Assembly (NCBI GenBank): GCA_003241895.1
Contig: QBLY01000011.1
Coordinates: 543-58,702 of the forward strand
Source: Lysobacteraceae bacterium
Lineage (GTDB): Bacteria > Pseudomonadota > Gammaproteobacteria > Xanthomonadales > Xanthomonadaceae
Direction of reading: 5' to 3'
Length of the DNA: 58,160 bases
This document shows, in pieces, positions 16,865 through 26,586 of the stretch. A program made the translations under genes and the position numbers. The notes under the pieces were generated by a model. The model searched no databases and had not been told where the DNA came from. It saw only the letters and a program-made list of their open reading frames with translations. How positions within the stretch are numbered: the stretch's first letter is position 1; each line of letters begins with the position of its first letter.

Positions 16865-18367
16865 TCAGGCGGCCTCGGCCTGCGATTTGCGCGGGCCGTG
16901 CAGCAGGGCGTGGCGGATGTGCGCGATCACCAGGTCCACTTCGGCGCTGGTGACGGCGAAGTGCGGGGTGAAGCGCAGCGAATTCACGCCGCCGTGGATG
17001 ACGCCGATGCCGCGTTCGCGCATGTACTCTTCGGTCGAACCGGTGCCGAAGCACTTGTAGGACGGGTCGAGCTCGCACGAGAACAGCAGGCCCGTACCCT
17101 GCACCCCGGTGATCAGGCCGCCGCCGAGTTCGTCCTTGAGCGCGTTGATCTTGTCCAGGAACTCCTGGCCGCGGTCGCGGATGTTGGCGCGCAGCGCCGG
17201 CGTCAGCAGGCCCAGCACGGTGGACGCGATGTCGAGCGCACGCGGGTTGGCGGTCATGGTGTTGCCGTACACGCCCTTGCGGTACAGGCCCGCGGCGCGC
17301 TCGTTCACGGCGAGCACGGACATCGGGTACTGGCCGCCGTTGAGCGCCTTGGAATAGGTTTCCATGTCCGGCGCCTCCAGGCCTTCGAAGCCCGGGTAGT
17401 CGACCACCGACAGCACGCCGTGGGTACGCAGACCGGCCTGGATCGAATCCACCAGCAGCAGGGTGCCGTGCGCCTTGGTCAGCTCGCGCGCGACGGCGTA
17501 AAACTCGGCCGGGACGGCGCGGCCCGGGTCGCCTTCGCCCATCACCGGCTCGAGGAACATCGCCTCGAAGTACCAGCCGTTGGCCTCGGCGTCGACGAAG
17601 GCCTGCCTCAGGCCCTCGATGGAATAGGGCTCGATGGTGATCAGCTGCTCGGTGTGGTGCTTGTAGCTGGCCAGGTGCTGCAGGTAGGCCTTGCGCGAGG
17701 AGTCCGAATACAGCGCCGGCAGCTCGGTGCGGCCGTGGAAGGCGCCCTTCACCGCGATGCGCTTGACCCGCTTGCCGGCGTGCCTGCCGCCCGGGTCGGT
17801 GTGGATCTTGGTGTTCACGTCGGCGATGCGGCCGGCCAGCGACACCGATTCCGAGCCCGAATTCAGGCAAAGGAAACGCGCGAAGGGGCAGCCGCCAATG
17901 CTGTGGCCGATCTCGGCGCGCAGCGCGCGCACCACGCGCAGCTGCGACAGCGAGGGCGTCATCACGTTGGCCATCACCTGCGGCTTGGCCATGGTGTCGA
18001 GCACGGCTTGGGGCGTGTGGCCGAAGCCGAGCATGCCGTAGCCGCCCGAGTCATGGACCACGGCGCCCTTGAGCGTCACCACCCACGGGCCGCGCGCGGC
18101 CAGGGCGATGTAAGGGTTGACCGCATCCTCGGAATAGAAGTTGACGAAGCCCGCCTGCACGGCGTCGATCTGCGCCTGCTCGTCCTGGTCGAGCAACTCG
18201 GCGAACTCGGTGCCAAGCGTGCCGAACAGTTCAGCAGCGGCGTTCACCGCGTCCACCAGCTCGGGGAAGCGCGCGGCCAGGCGCAGCAGGCTCGCGTCGT
18301 CCAGGCCCGCAGTGCGGACGCTGCCCGCGTGGCTGCGAAGGGGCTTGAGGATGTCGATCAGGTTCAT
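16865..18367 (-). CDS. PLP-dependent class III (omega) aminotransferase
   Basis: This 500-residue protein has the class III aminotransferase fold after an N-terminal extension of about 70 residues. Visible elements are the phosphate-binding LCLNSGSESV, AFHGRT, the Asp for the PLP ring nitrogen in LLLVDSIQAG (normally DEVQTG), the Schiff-base lysine in TYSKALNGGQYP, and GNTMTANPRALD. The family transfers terminal amino groups of substrates such as ornithine, lysine or GABA; the substrate here is not identifiable. The ATG at 18367 has GGAGAG five to six bases upstream. It is a single-gene unit with its own A/T-rich promoter region and an unusual leader hairpin. Confidence 0.82.
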   Translation of the reverse strand: MNLIDILKPLRSHAGSVRTAGLDDASLLRLAARFPELVDAVNAAAELFGTLGTEFAELLDQDEQAQIDAVQAGFVNFYSEDAVNPYIALAARGPWVVTLKGAVVHDSGGYGMLGFGHTPQAVLDTMAKPQVMANVMTPSLSQLRVVRALRAEIGHSIGGCPFARFLCLNSGSESVSLAGRIADVNTKIHTDPGGRHAGKRVKRIAVKGAFHGRTELPALYSDSSRKAYLQHLASYKHHTEQLITIEPYSIEGLRQAFVDAEANGWYFEAMFLEPVMGEGDPGRAVPAEFYAVARELTKAHGTLLLVDSIQAGLRTHGVLSVVDYPGFEGLEAPDMETYSKALNGGQYPMSVLAVNERAAGLYRKGVYGNTMTANPRALDIASTVLGLLTPALRANIRDRGQEFLDKINALKDELGGGLITGVQGTGLLFSCELDPSYKCFGTGSTEEYMRERGIGVIHGGVNSLRFTPHFAVTSAEVDLVIAHIRHALLHGPRKSQAEAA

Positions 18368-18392
18368 GGCGCTCTCCGGACCCAAATCAAAA

Positions 18393-18411
18393 CGCGAGGA
18401 AGATCCTCGCG
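18393..18411 (-). promoter_or_regulatory. Perfect leader inverted repeat upstream of the aminotransferase
   Basis: CGCGAGGA and TCCTCGCG form perfect eight-base arms around the loop AGA, between the A/T-rich presumed promoter and the ribosome-binding site of the aminotransferase gene. It could be an operator or an mRNA stem. No T-run follows, so it is not a standard attenuator. The role is inferred. Confidence 0.35.
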
Positions 18412-18430
18412 CGTCGGGTCTTACGTTGAA

Positions 18431-18457
18431 AATCATATACTTGCGGAAGATATTACC
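18431..18457 (-). promoter_or_regulatory. A/T-rich promoter or operator segment of the aminotransferase gene
   Basis: In a strongly GC-rich context this short stretch reads, on the plus strand, ATATACTT-GCGG-AAGATAT, an imperfect dyad within a locally A/T-rich segment. On the minus strand TATATGATT could supply a -10 element; no matching -35 is evident. Lrp/AsnC-type regulators often bind such A/T-rich dyads upstream of amino-acid genes, but this is a guess. Confidence 0.3.
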
Positions 18458-18600
18458 ACCCGGGCAGGGGGCGCGTAACCCCCACCCGTTTGAATTTCGG
18501 GCGCCGCGGGCGTGACACCTGTCAGGGGCGATCGCTGACGGGCTCCACTGACGCTACCCGGGCCGGAAAACCAGACTGGCGGTGAACCCGGAGGAACGCC

Positions 18601-19569
18601 ATGAACCCTGCATCAAACCCCATACGCACTGCGAAACCAGAGTCGAACCTGACCCCGGCCCTGGCCACCCTGCGACGGGCCAGCAAACGCTATGGCAAGG
18701 TCCTGGCCCTGGACGCTGTGGACCTGGACGTCCGAGCCGGCGAAGTGCTGGCGATACTGGGCGCCAACGGCGCCGGCAAGACCACCGCGCTGGGCCTGCT
18801 GACCGGCCGGCTCAGCCCCGACGGCGGCGAAGTGAAGCTGTTCGGCCTGGACCCGCGCGAGCCCGCGGCGCGACGCGGCATCGGCGTGATGCTGCAGGAC
18901 GGCGACCTGCCCGACACCCTGCGCGTGGCCGAGCACGTACGGCTTTTTTCCAGCTATTACCCGTCGCCGCGCCCGATCGCCGAAACCCTGGCGCTGGCGG
19001 GGCTCACCGACCTTGCCAAGCGCCCCTACGGCGCGCTGTCGGGCGGGCAGAAGCGCCGCGTCGAGTTTGCACTGGCCATCTGCGGTCGCGCGCCCCTGCT
19101 GTTCGTCGACGAACCCACCGTGGGCCTGGACGTCGAGGCGCGGCGCAACTTCTGGGCCGTGCTGCGCCAGCTGCGACAGGAGGGCACGGGCATCGTGCTG
19201 ACCACGCACTACCTGGAGGAGGCCGATGCGCTGGCCGACCGCATCGTGCTGTTGGCCGGCGGCCGCGTGCTGGCGCAGGACACGCCCGCGGGCATCAAGT
19301 CGCGTGCGGAGGGAAAGCGAATCCGCGCGCGAACCTCGCTGTCGCCCGACCAGCTGCAGGCTTGGCCCGGCGTCACGTCGGTGCACGTCGAACACGGTGT
19401 GGTGGAGCTGCTGACGCGCGACGCCGAGACGCTGCTGCGGCGCTGGCTGGCCGCCGACGAAGGCTTGGCCGAACTCGAAGTCCGGGCCCTCACCTTGGAA
19501 GAAGCCTTCCTTACCCTGACCGCCGCCCGCAAGCCCGGTGCGGCCCACGCCCTGGAGAGCGCCGCATGA
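18601..19569 (+). CDS. ABC-2 type transporter, ATP-binding subunit
   Basis: This 322-residue ATPase of the drug/polyketide-exporter (DrrA/CcmA-like) group has Walker A GANGAGKTT (about 54-62), Q-loop MLQDGDLPD, signature LSGGQKRR (about 146-153), Walker B LLFVDEPT (about 167-174) and the switch histidine in LTTHYLEE. A C-terminal extension of about 100 residues follows the ATPase core. The gene follows a 230-base promoter region. Its stop overlaps the permease start (ATGA). It is the first gene of the exporter, amidohydrolase and two-component module. The transported compound is unknown. Confidence 0.92.
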   Translation: MNPASNPIRTAKPESNLTPALATLRRASKRYGKVLALDAVDLDVRAGEVLAILGANGAGKTTALGLLTGRLSPDGGEVKLFGLDPREPAARRGIGVMLQDGDLPDTLRVAEHVRLFSSYYPSPRPIAETLALAGLTDLAKRPYGALSGGQKRRVEFALAICGRAPLLFVDEPTVGLDVEARRNFWAVLRQLRQEGTGIVLTTHYLEEADALADRIVLLAGGRVLAQDTPAGIKSRAEGKRIRARTSLSPDQLQAWPGVTSVHVEHGVVELLTRDAETLLRRWLAADEGLAELEVRALTLEEAFLTLTAARKPGAAHALESAA

Positions 19570-20342
19570 ACAGCACTTCCCACTTGCCGGACGCGCGCCC
19601 TCCGTCCCTGCTTCGCATCCAGTCGCTTGAAGCCTGGTATGAGCTGCTTCGCGTGCTGCGCACACCGGCTTTTGCAATTCCTTCGCTGGTGTTTCCCGTG
19701 GTGTTCTACGTGCTGTTCGCCCTGGTGCTGCCCGGGCAGTGGGGCGGCCTCCAGAAGGCAACGTACCTGCTGGCGACCTACGGCGTGTTCGGCGTGATCG
19801 GCCCGGCGCTGTTCGGCTTCGGCGTGGGCCTGGCGATCGAGCGCGAGAAGGGCTGGCTTGAGCTCAAGCGCGTCTCGCCGATGCCGACGTTCGTGTACTT
19901 CACCGCCAAGATCGCGATGAGCCTGGCCTTCGGCGTGGCCATCGTCTGCCTGCTGACGATCGCAGCCGTCGGATTCGGCGGCGTGCGCATCGACCCGCTG
20001 GTGTGGCTCAGGCTGCTGGCGACGTTGCTGCTGGGAACCCTGCCTTTCTGCGCGCTGGGCCTGTGGATCGGCACCCTGGTGAAGGGGCAGGCGGCGGTGG
20101 CGGTGGTGAACCTCATCTACCTGCCGATGGCGGTGCTTTCGGGCCTGTGGATGCCGCTGTTCGCCTTCCCGGTGCTGCTGCAGAAGCTGGCCGTGGTTTG
20201 GCCGTCGTGGCACTTGGCGCAGATGGCGCTGGGCGTGGTGGGGCAGGTCCAAGGCGTGCACTACGGCCTTCATGCCCTGGTGCTGCTGGCGACCACCGCG
20301 ATCTTCCTGACCCTGGCCGCGCTGCGGCTGCGCAAGGCCTGA
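19566..20342 (+). CDS. ABC-2 type transporter, membrane subunit
   Basis: The 258-residue permease has six hydrophobic segments in the ABC-2 arrangement. After an N-terminal helix at about 22-50 come ATYGVFGVIGPALFGFGVGLAIEREKGWLELKR, the typical ABC-2 motif region, and a conserved AVVNLIYLPMAVLSGLWMPL near residue 180. It pairs with the ATPase encoded directly upstream through a four-base overlap; two copies of each would form the exporter. Similar ATPase-permease pairs sit next to DesK/DesR-type kinases in many bacteria (for example the yvfR-yvfU group of Bacillus). The next gene starts three bases after its stop. Confidence 0.9.
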   Translation: MNSTSHLPDARPPSLLRIQSLEAWYELLRVLRTPAFAIPSLVFPVVFYVLFALVLPGQWGGLQKATYLLATYGVFGVIGPALFGFGVGLAIEREKGWLELKRVSPMPTFVYFTAKIAMSLAFGVAIVCLLTIAAVGFGGVRIDPLVWLRLLATLLLGTLPFCALGLWIGTLVKGQAAVAVVNLIYLPMAVLSGLWMPLFAFPVLLQKLAVVWPSWHLAQMALGVVGQVQGVHYGLHALVLLATTAIFLTLAALRLRKA

Positions 20343-20345
20343 GCC

Positions 20346-22160
20346 ATGAATCGACTGCATGTGGTGCTGGCCACGGGCGTGGTGGTGCTGGTGGCGTCCC
20401 TGCTGGCGATGCCAACGCCTTCAACGCCGGCGCAGGCGCCGGCCCATGACCTGCCCTCCGAGTTCGTGGTGCGCGACGTGCGTCTGTTCGACGGCGAGCG
20501 TTTCCATGCGCGCAGTTCGGTCCACGTGCGCGGCGGGCGGATCGTGGCGGTGGGTGTATTGCTGCCGGTGCCCGAGGGCGTGGTGGTGGTGGACGGCACC
20601 GGAAAGACGCTTCTGCCGGGATTGATCGATGCGCACGTCCATACCTGGGGACTCGCCCGCCGCGACGCGCTGCGTTTCGGCGTCACCACCCAGATCGACA
20701 TGTTCAGCGACCCGGGCCAGCTGGCGGACGCCAGGCGCGCGCGTGCCTCCGTGCAGTCGGGTGCACAGGCCGACGTTTGGTCGGCCGGGACGCTGGCCAC
20801 GGCGCCGGGTGGCCACGGTACGCAGTTCGGCATGGCGATCCCCACGCTCGGCGCGCCAGGGGATGCCAAGGCCTGGGTGGCGGGGCGGGTGGCCGAGGGG
20901 TCGGACTTCATCAAGATCGTCCGCGAAGACCTGCACGTCTACGGCAGCTCCCGGCATCTGCCCAGCCTGGACGCGGCCACTGCTGCCGCCGTCATCGATG
21001 CGGCGCACGCCCAAGGCCTGCTTGCGGTGGTGCATGCCTCGGCGCAGGAGGCCGCGCGCGAGTCACTGCGCGACGGTGCCGATGGCCTGGTGCACGTATT
21101 CCAGGACGCGCCGGCCGATGCCGCGTTCGTGGCGCTGGCGCGCGAGCGCGATGCCTTCGTGATCCCGACCCTTTCGGTGATCGCCGCATTCTCCGGCCGC
21201 TCCACCGCGCTGGCGCAGGATCCGCGCGTACGGTCTTTCATCTCTCTCGAGCAGCGCGAGGCTTTGGCTGCGCGCATGGGCTTCATCGAAGCCGACCCGG
21301 CGTTGCTCGCGCGCGCGCGCGAGAGCGTGCGGCGCCTGCATGTGGCCGGCGTGCGCCTGCTCGCCGGCACCGATGCACCCAATCCAGGCACCGCGCACGG
21401 CGTGTCCATGCACGATGAAATCGTCTGGCTGTCGGAAGCCGGGCTCGGTCCGGTTGCGGCGCTGGTCGCTGCGACCTCGGGCCCGGCCGATGCCTTCGGC
21501 ATCACCGACCGCGGCCGCATCGCGCCCGGCCAGCGCGCGGACCTGCTGCTGGTGGACGGCGATCCGCAGGTCGATCCGACGGCCACGCGCGCGATCGTCC
21601 GGATATGGAAGAACGGCCACGAAGTGGACCGCCGCTTCCAGGCCGGCGATGCGCCCTCGATCGCCGCCGGCATGATCAGCGACTTCGACGGCGCGCAGTT
21701 GGAAAGCCGCATCGGATCGGGCTGGACAGGCACCAGTGACCGCATGGTGGGCGGGCAGTCCGACGCCCGCGTCGAGCGGATCCAGGGCGGAGCCGACGCC
21801 ACGGCGGGTGCGATGCGGGTCAGTGGCGAGCTGCAGCCGGGAGCGGCGCAGGTGTGGGCCGGTGCCTTCTTCAACCCGGGCGACCAGATCATGCAGGCGG
21901 TGGACGCCAGCCAAGCTACCGAGCTGGTGTTCCAGGTCCGGGGCGACGGCCGCGCGCTCAACCTTTTGGTGTTCTCAGGGGAAAGGGGCGCGGCGCCTTA
22001 CTCCAGGCCGGTAGCCACGACCGACGCATGGGCGCAAGTCAGGCTGCCCTTGGCCGGTGTTCCCGGTATCGACGCGGCCCGCCTTCGTGCGGTGGCGATC
22101 ACGGCGAGCGACCCGGCGGGTGCCTTCGCTTTCGACCTCGACAGCTTTGAAATCCGCTAA
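20346..22160 (+). CDS. Secreted amidohydrolase fused to a CIA30-like C-terminal domain
   Basis: The 604-residue protein has an N-terminal hydrophobic signal (about residues 5-21). An amidohydrolase-superfamily domain follows with metal-site candidates HVH (97, 99), Lys190 (GSDFIKIV, possibly carboxylated), His230, His250 and Asp343 (LLAGTDAPNPG); this pattern fits imidazolonepropionase/prolidase-like enzymes. From about residue 443 a second domain, ISDFDG...GWTGTSDRMVGGQSDARVE, resembles CIA30/NDUFAF1-type, carbohydrate-binding-like beta-sandwich domains. The substrate is unknown; periplasmic location is inferred. It lies three bases after the ABC permease and 24 before the sensor kinase, so it belongs to the same unit. 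Confidence 0.82.
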   Translation: MNRLHVVLATGVVVLVASLLAMPTPSTPAQAPAHDLPSEFVVRDVRLFDGERFHARSSVHVRGGRIVAVGVLLPVPEGVVVVDGTGKTLLPGLIDAHVHTWGLARRDALRFGVTTQIDMFSDPGQLADARRARASVQSGAQADVWSAGTLATAPGGHGTQFGMAIPTLGAPGDAKAWVAGRVAEGSDFIKIVREDLHVYGSSRHLPSLDAATAAAVIDAAHAQGLLAVVHASAQEAARESLRDGADGLVHVFQDAPADAAFVALARERDAFVIPTLSVIAAFSGRSTALAQDPRVRSFISLEQREALAARMGFIEADPALLARARESVRRLHVAGVRLLAGTDAPNPGTAHGVSMHDEIVWLSEAGLGPVAALVAATSGPADAFGITDRGRIAPGQRADLLLVDGDPQVDPTATRAIVRIWKNGHEVDRRFQAGDAPSIAAGMISDFDGAQLESRIGSGWTGTSDRMVGGQSDARVERIQGGADATAGAMRVSGELQPGAAQVWAGAFFNPGDQIMQAVDASQATELVFQVRGDGRALNLLVFSGERGAAPYSRPVATTDAWAQVRLPLAGVPGIDAARLRAVAITASDPAGAFAFDLDSFEIR

Positions 22161-22184
22161 GGTCGCCCGACTACGGAGCCCGCT

Positions 22185-23306
22185 GTGACTGCCCTGACTG
22201 GACCTCGCCCCAAGCCAAGACCGGACATCCAGGACAGCCCATGGCTGACCGTGGCCTATCTCGTGTTCGTGTTCCTGCCGATGGCCTTTCTACCGAACTG
22301 GCCGGCCTCGGCGTGGATGGCCAGCTTGGCGGCCGTGGCGGTGTTCCTGCCGCTGCACTTCCGCTTTTACCGGGCGGACGAGCGGCATCGCCTGCCGATC
22401 CTGCTGCTGGTGGCCGGGCTGGGCTATGCCCTGATCCCGCTCAATCCGGGCGGCAACACCTTCATCATTTATGCCTGCGCCATGCTGGGCTGGGCGGCCG
22501 CAGCGCGGCGGGCGATTGCGCTGGCGGCGCTGCTGCTGGCGCTGATGGTGCTTGAGTTCTGGTTCACGCTGCCGAACCTGCCGCTGTTCCTGGGCTGGAG
22601 TGCAATGGTGATGGTGATCGCCTCCCTGGTGCTGACCGGCACGCTGTTCTCCCGCGCCAGGGCGCGTCGCGATGCCGAGCTTCGCCTCACCCAGGACGAA
22701 GTAGGGAGGCTGGCCGCGATGGCCGAGCGCGAGCGCATCGGCCGCGACCTGCATGACCTGCTGGGACACACCCTGTCGCTGGTGGCGATCAAGAGCGAGC
22801 TTGCCGGCCGCCTGATCGAGCGCGATCCGCTGGCGGCGCGCCTGCAGATCGGCGAGGTCGAAGCGGTGGCGCGCCAGGCGCTGGCCCAGGTGCGGGAGGC
22901 CGTGGTCGGCATTCGCGCCACCGGTCTGCAGGCCGAGCTGGCCGCCACCCGCCTGGCCCTGCTGTCGGCCGACGTGCGGCTGGACCAGCGGCTGGCGCCG
23001 GTGGACCTGCCGGTGCCGGTGGAGTCGGCGTTGGCCATGGCTTTGCGCGAAGCCACCACCAACGTGCTGCGCCACGCCCGCGCCGGCCGCGTTGATGTCG
23101 AGCTGGCGATGCATGAGGGCGAATGGCGCCTGAGCATCACCGACGACGGCCGCGGAGGCATCATGACCTCCGGCAACGGCCTGTCCGGCATGCGCGAACG
23201 CATCCTCGCCGTCGGCGGCCGTCTGGACATCGACAGTCCCGTGGGCGGCGGCACGCGCCTGCTGATCGCACTGCCGGCCGACGCGCTGGCGGGGACGACG
23301 CCGTGA
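22185..23306 (+). CDS. DesK-type sensor histidine kinase
   Basis: The 373-residue kinase has about five membrane segments in residues 20-155, a short linker, and a HisKA_3 dimerisation domain with the phospho-acceptor His190 in ERERIGRDLHDLLGH. An HATPase_c domain follows (REATTNVLRHARA, TDDGRGG, GLSGMRERILAVGG). There is no large extracellular domain, so it probably senses within the membrane, as DesK and BceS-like kinases do. The GTG start at 22185 has GGAG about seven bases upstream. Its stop overlaps the GTG of the response regulator gene (GTGA). Confidence 0.92.
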   Translation: MTALTGPRPKPRPDIQDSPWLTVAYLVFVFLPMAFLPNWPASAWMASLAAVAVFLPLHFRFYRADERHRLPILLLVAGLGYALIPLNPGGNTFIIYACAMLGWAAAARRAIALAALLLALMVLEFWFTLPNLPLFLGWSAMVMVIASLVLTGTLFSRARARRDAELRLTQDEVGRLAAMAERERIGRDLHDLLGHTLSLVAIKSELAGRLIERDPLAARLQIGEVEAVARQALAQVREAVVGIRATGLQAELAATRLALLSADVRLDQRLAPVDLPVPVESALAMALREATTNVLRHARAGRVDVELAMHEGEWRLSITDDGRGGIMTSGNGLSGMRERILAVGGRLDIDSPVGGGTRLLIALPADALAGTTP

Positions 23307-23905
23307 TCCGCATCGTGCTGGCCGAAGACCAGGCCATGGTGCGCGGCGCCCTGGCCGCGCTGCTGGGCCTGGAGGACGACCTGCAGGTGGTGGCGGCGGC
23401 GGGCGATGGCGAGGCGGCCTGGCGTGACGTGCAGGCCCATGCACCCGACCTGCTGGTCACCGACATCGAAATGCCGCACCTCACCGGCCTGGACCTGGCG
23501 CTGCGCGTGCAGGCGGCGGGCCTGGCGACCCGCGTGGTCATCATCACCACCTTCGCACGCGCCGGATACCTGCGCCGCGCGCTCGATGCCGGGGTGCGCG
23601 GCTACCTGCTCAAGGACGCGCCTTCGGAACAGCTGGCCGCCGCGCTGCGCCAGGTGCATGGCGGCGGCCGCGTCATCGATCCGCAGCTGGCCGTCGCGGC
23701 CTGGGGCGAGGAGGACCCGCTGACCGAGCGCGAACGGCAGGTCCTGAGGCTGGCCGGCGAGGGCGCCCGCAGCGCCGACATCGCCGAACGGCTGCACCTG
23801 TCGCAGGGCACGGTGCGCAACTACCTGTCGGAAGCCATCGGCAAGCTGGGCGCCAGCAACCGCATCGAGGCCTATCGGACGGCCCGCGCCAAGGGCTGGC
23901 TGTAG
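23303..23905 (+). CDS. NarL/DesR-family response regulator
   Basis: The 200-residue regulator has a receiver domain with the phosphorylation site Asp54 (LLVTDIEMP), acidic pair ED at 8-9 and the conserved Lys in GYLLKDA. A LuxR-type helix-turn-helix follows (LTERERQVLRLAGEGARSAD, then VRNYLSEAIGKLGASNR). It is the cognate partner of the kinase encoded immediately upstream, through a four-base overlap. By analogy with similar units it most likely controls the ABC exporter operon in which it sits; the sequence does not show the operator. Confidence 0.93.
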   Translation: MIRIVLAEDQAMVRGALAALLGLEDDLQVVAAAGDGEAAWRDVQAHAPDLLVTDIEMPHLTGLDLALRVQAAGLATRVVIITTFARAGYLRRALDAGVRGYLLKDAPSEQLAAALRQVHGGGRVIDPQLAVAAWGEEDPLTERERQVLRLAGEGARSADIAERLHLSQGTVRNYLSEAIGKLGASNRIEAYRTARAKGWL

Positions 23906-23928
23906 CGCTCGGCGGCGCCCGATTCTGG

Positions 23929-23934
23929 GATAAT
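23929..23934 (+). promoter_or_regulatory. Candidate -10 element upstream of queA
   Basis: GATAAT, one mismatch from the sigma-70 -10 consensus, lies 26 bases before the queA start in an otherwise GC-rich gap. No convincing -35 element is seen at the right distance, so the call is tentative. Confidence 0.3.
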
Positions 23935-23960
23935 GCCGGCCCGTTGCCGCGTTGCCTGCC

Positions 23961-26101
<2,141 letters not shown>

Positions 26102-26188
26102 CCGGCCGCCCAGGGCGGCGGGCCCGGGCCCGGTGGGGCAGGCTGTGGCATACTTTCGCGCTTGATTCCTAGTTGAGACGGTAAAGCC

Positions 26189-26530
26189 ATGTCCCTGCTC
26201 GATATCCTGATTTCCCCCGCGGCCGCCCAGGCCGCCACCGGCGGCGCCCAGCCCAACCCGCTGATGAGCCTGCTGCCCCTGGTCATCCTGTTCGTCGTGT
26301 TCTGGTTCCTGCTGCTGCGGCCGCAGATGAAGCGGGCCAAGGAACACCGCGAGCTTCTGGGCAAGCTGCAGAAGGGCGACGAAGTGGTCACCAGCGGCGG
26401 CATGGCCGGCCGCATCGAAGACCTCAGCGACAGCTTCGTCACGGTCGAGATCGCCGACAAGGTCAGCGTCAAGGTCCAGCGTGGCGCCATCACCGCGGTG
26501 CTGCCCAAAGGCACGTTGAAGTCCGCCTGA
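26189..26530 (+). CDS. yajC: Sec translocon accessory subunit YajC
   Basis: YajC is a small single-span inner-membrane protein associated with SecDF. The 113-residue product has a short periplasmic N-terminus, one transmembrane helix (about 27-44, SLLPLVILFVVFWFLLLRPQ) with the family RPQ end, then a cytoplasmic domain with KGDEVVTSGGMAGRI. Its position between tgt and secD is the classic order. The longer than average gap before it may hold a separate promoter. Confidence 0.95.
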   Translation: MSLLDILISPAAAQAATGGAQPNPLMSLLPLVILFVVFWFLLLRPQMKRAKEHRELLGKLQKGDEVVTSGGMAGRIEDLSDSFVTVEIADKVSVKVQRGAITAVLPKGTLKSA

Positions 26531-26586
26531 GTCGCCCCCATCCGATCCACACACGGCCCTGACGGGGTCGCAAACGGTTATTGCCC

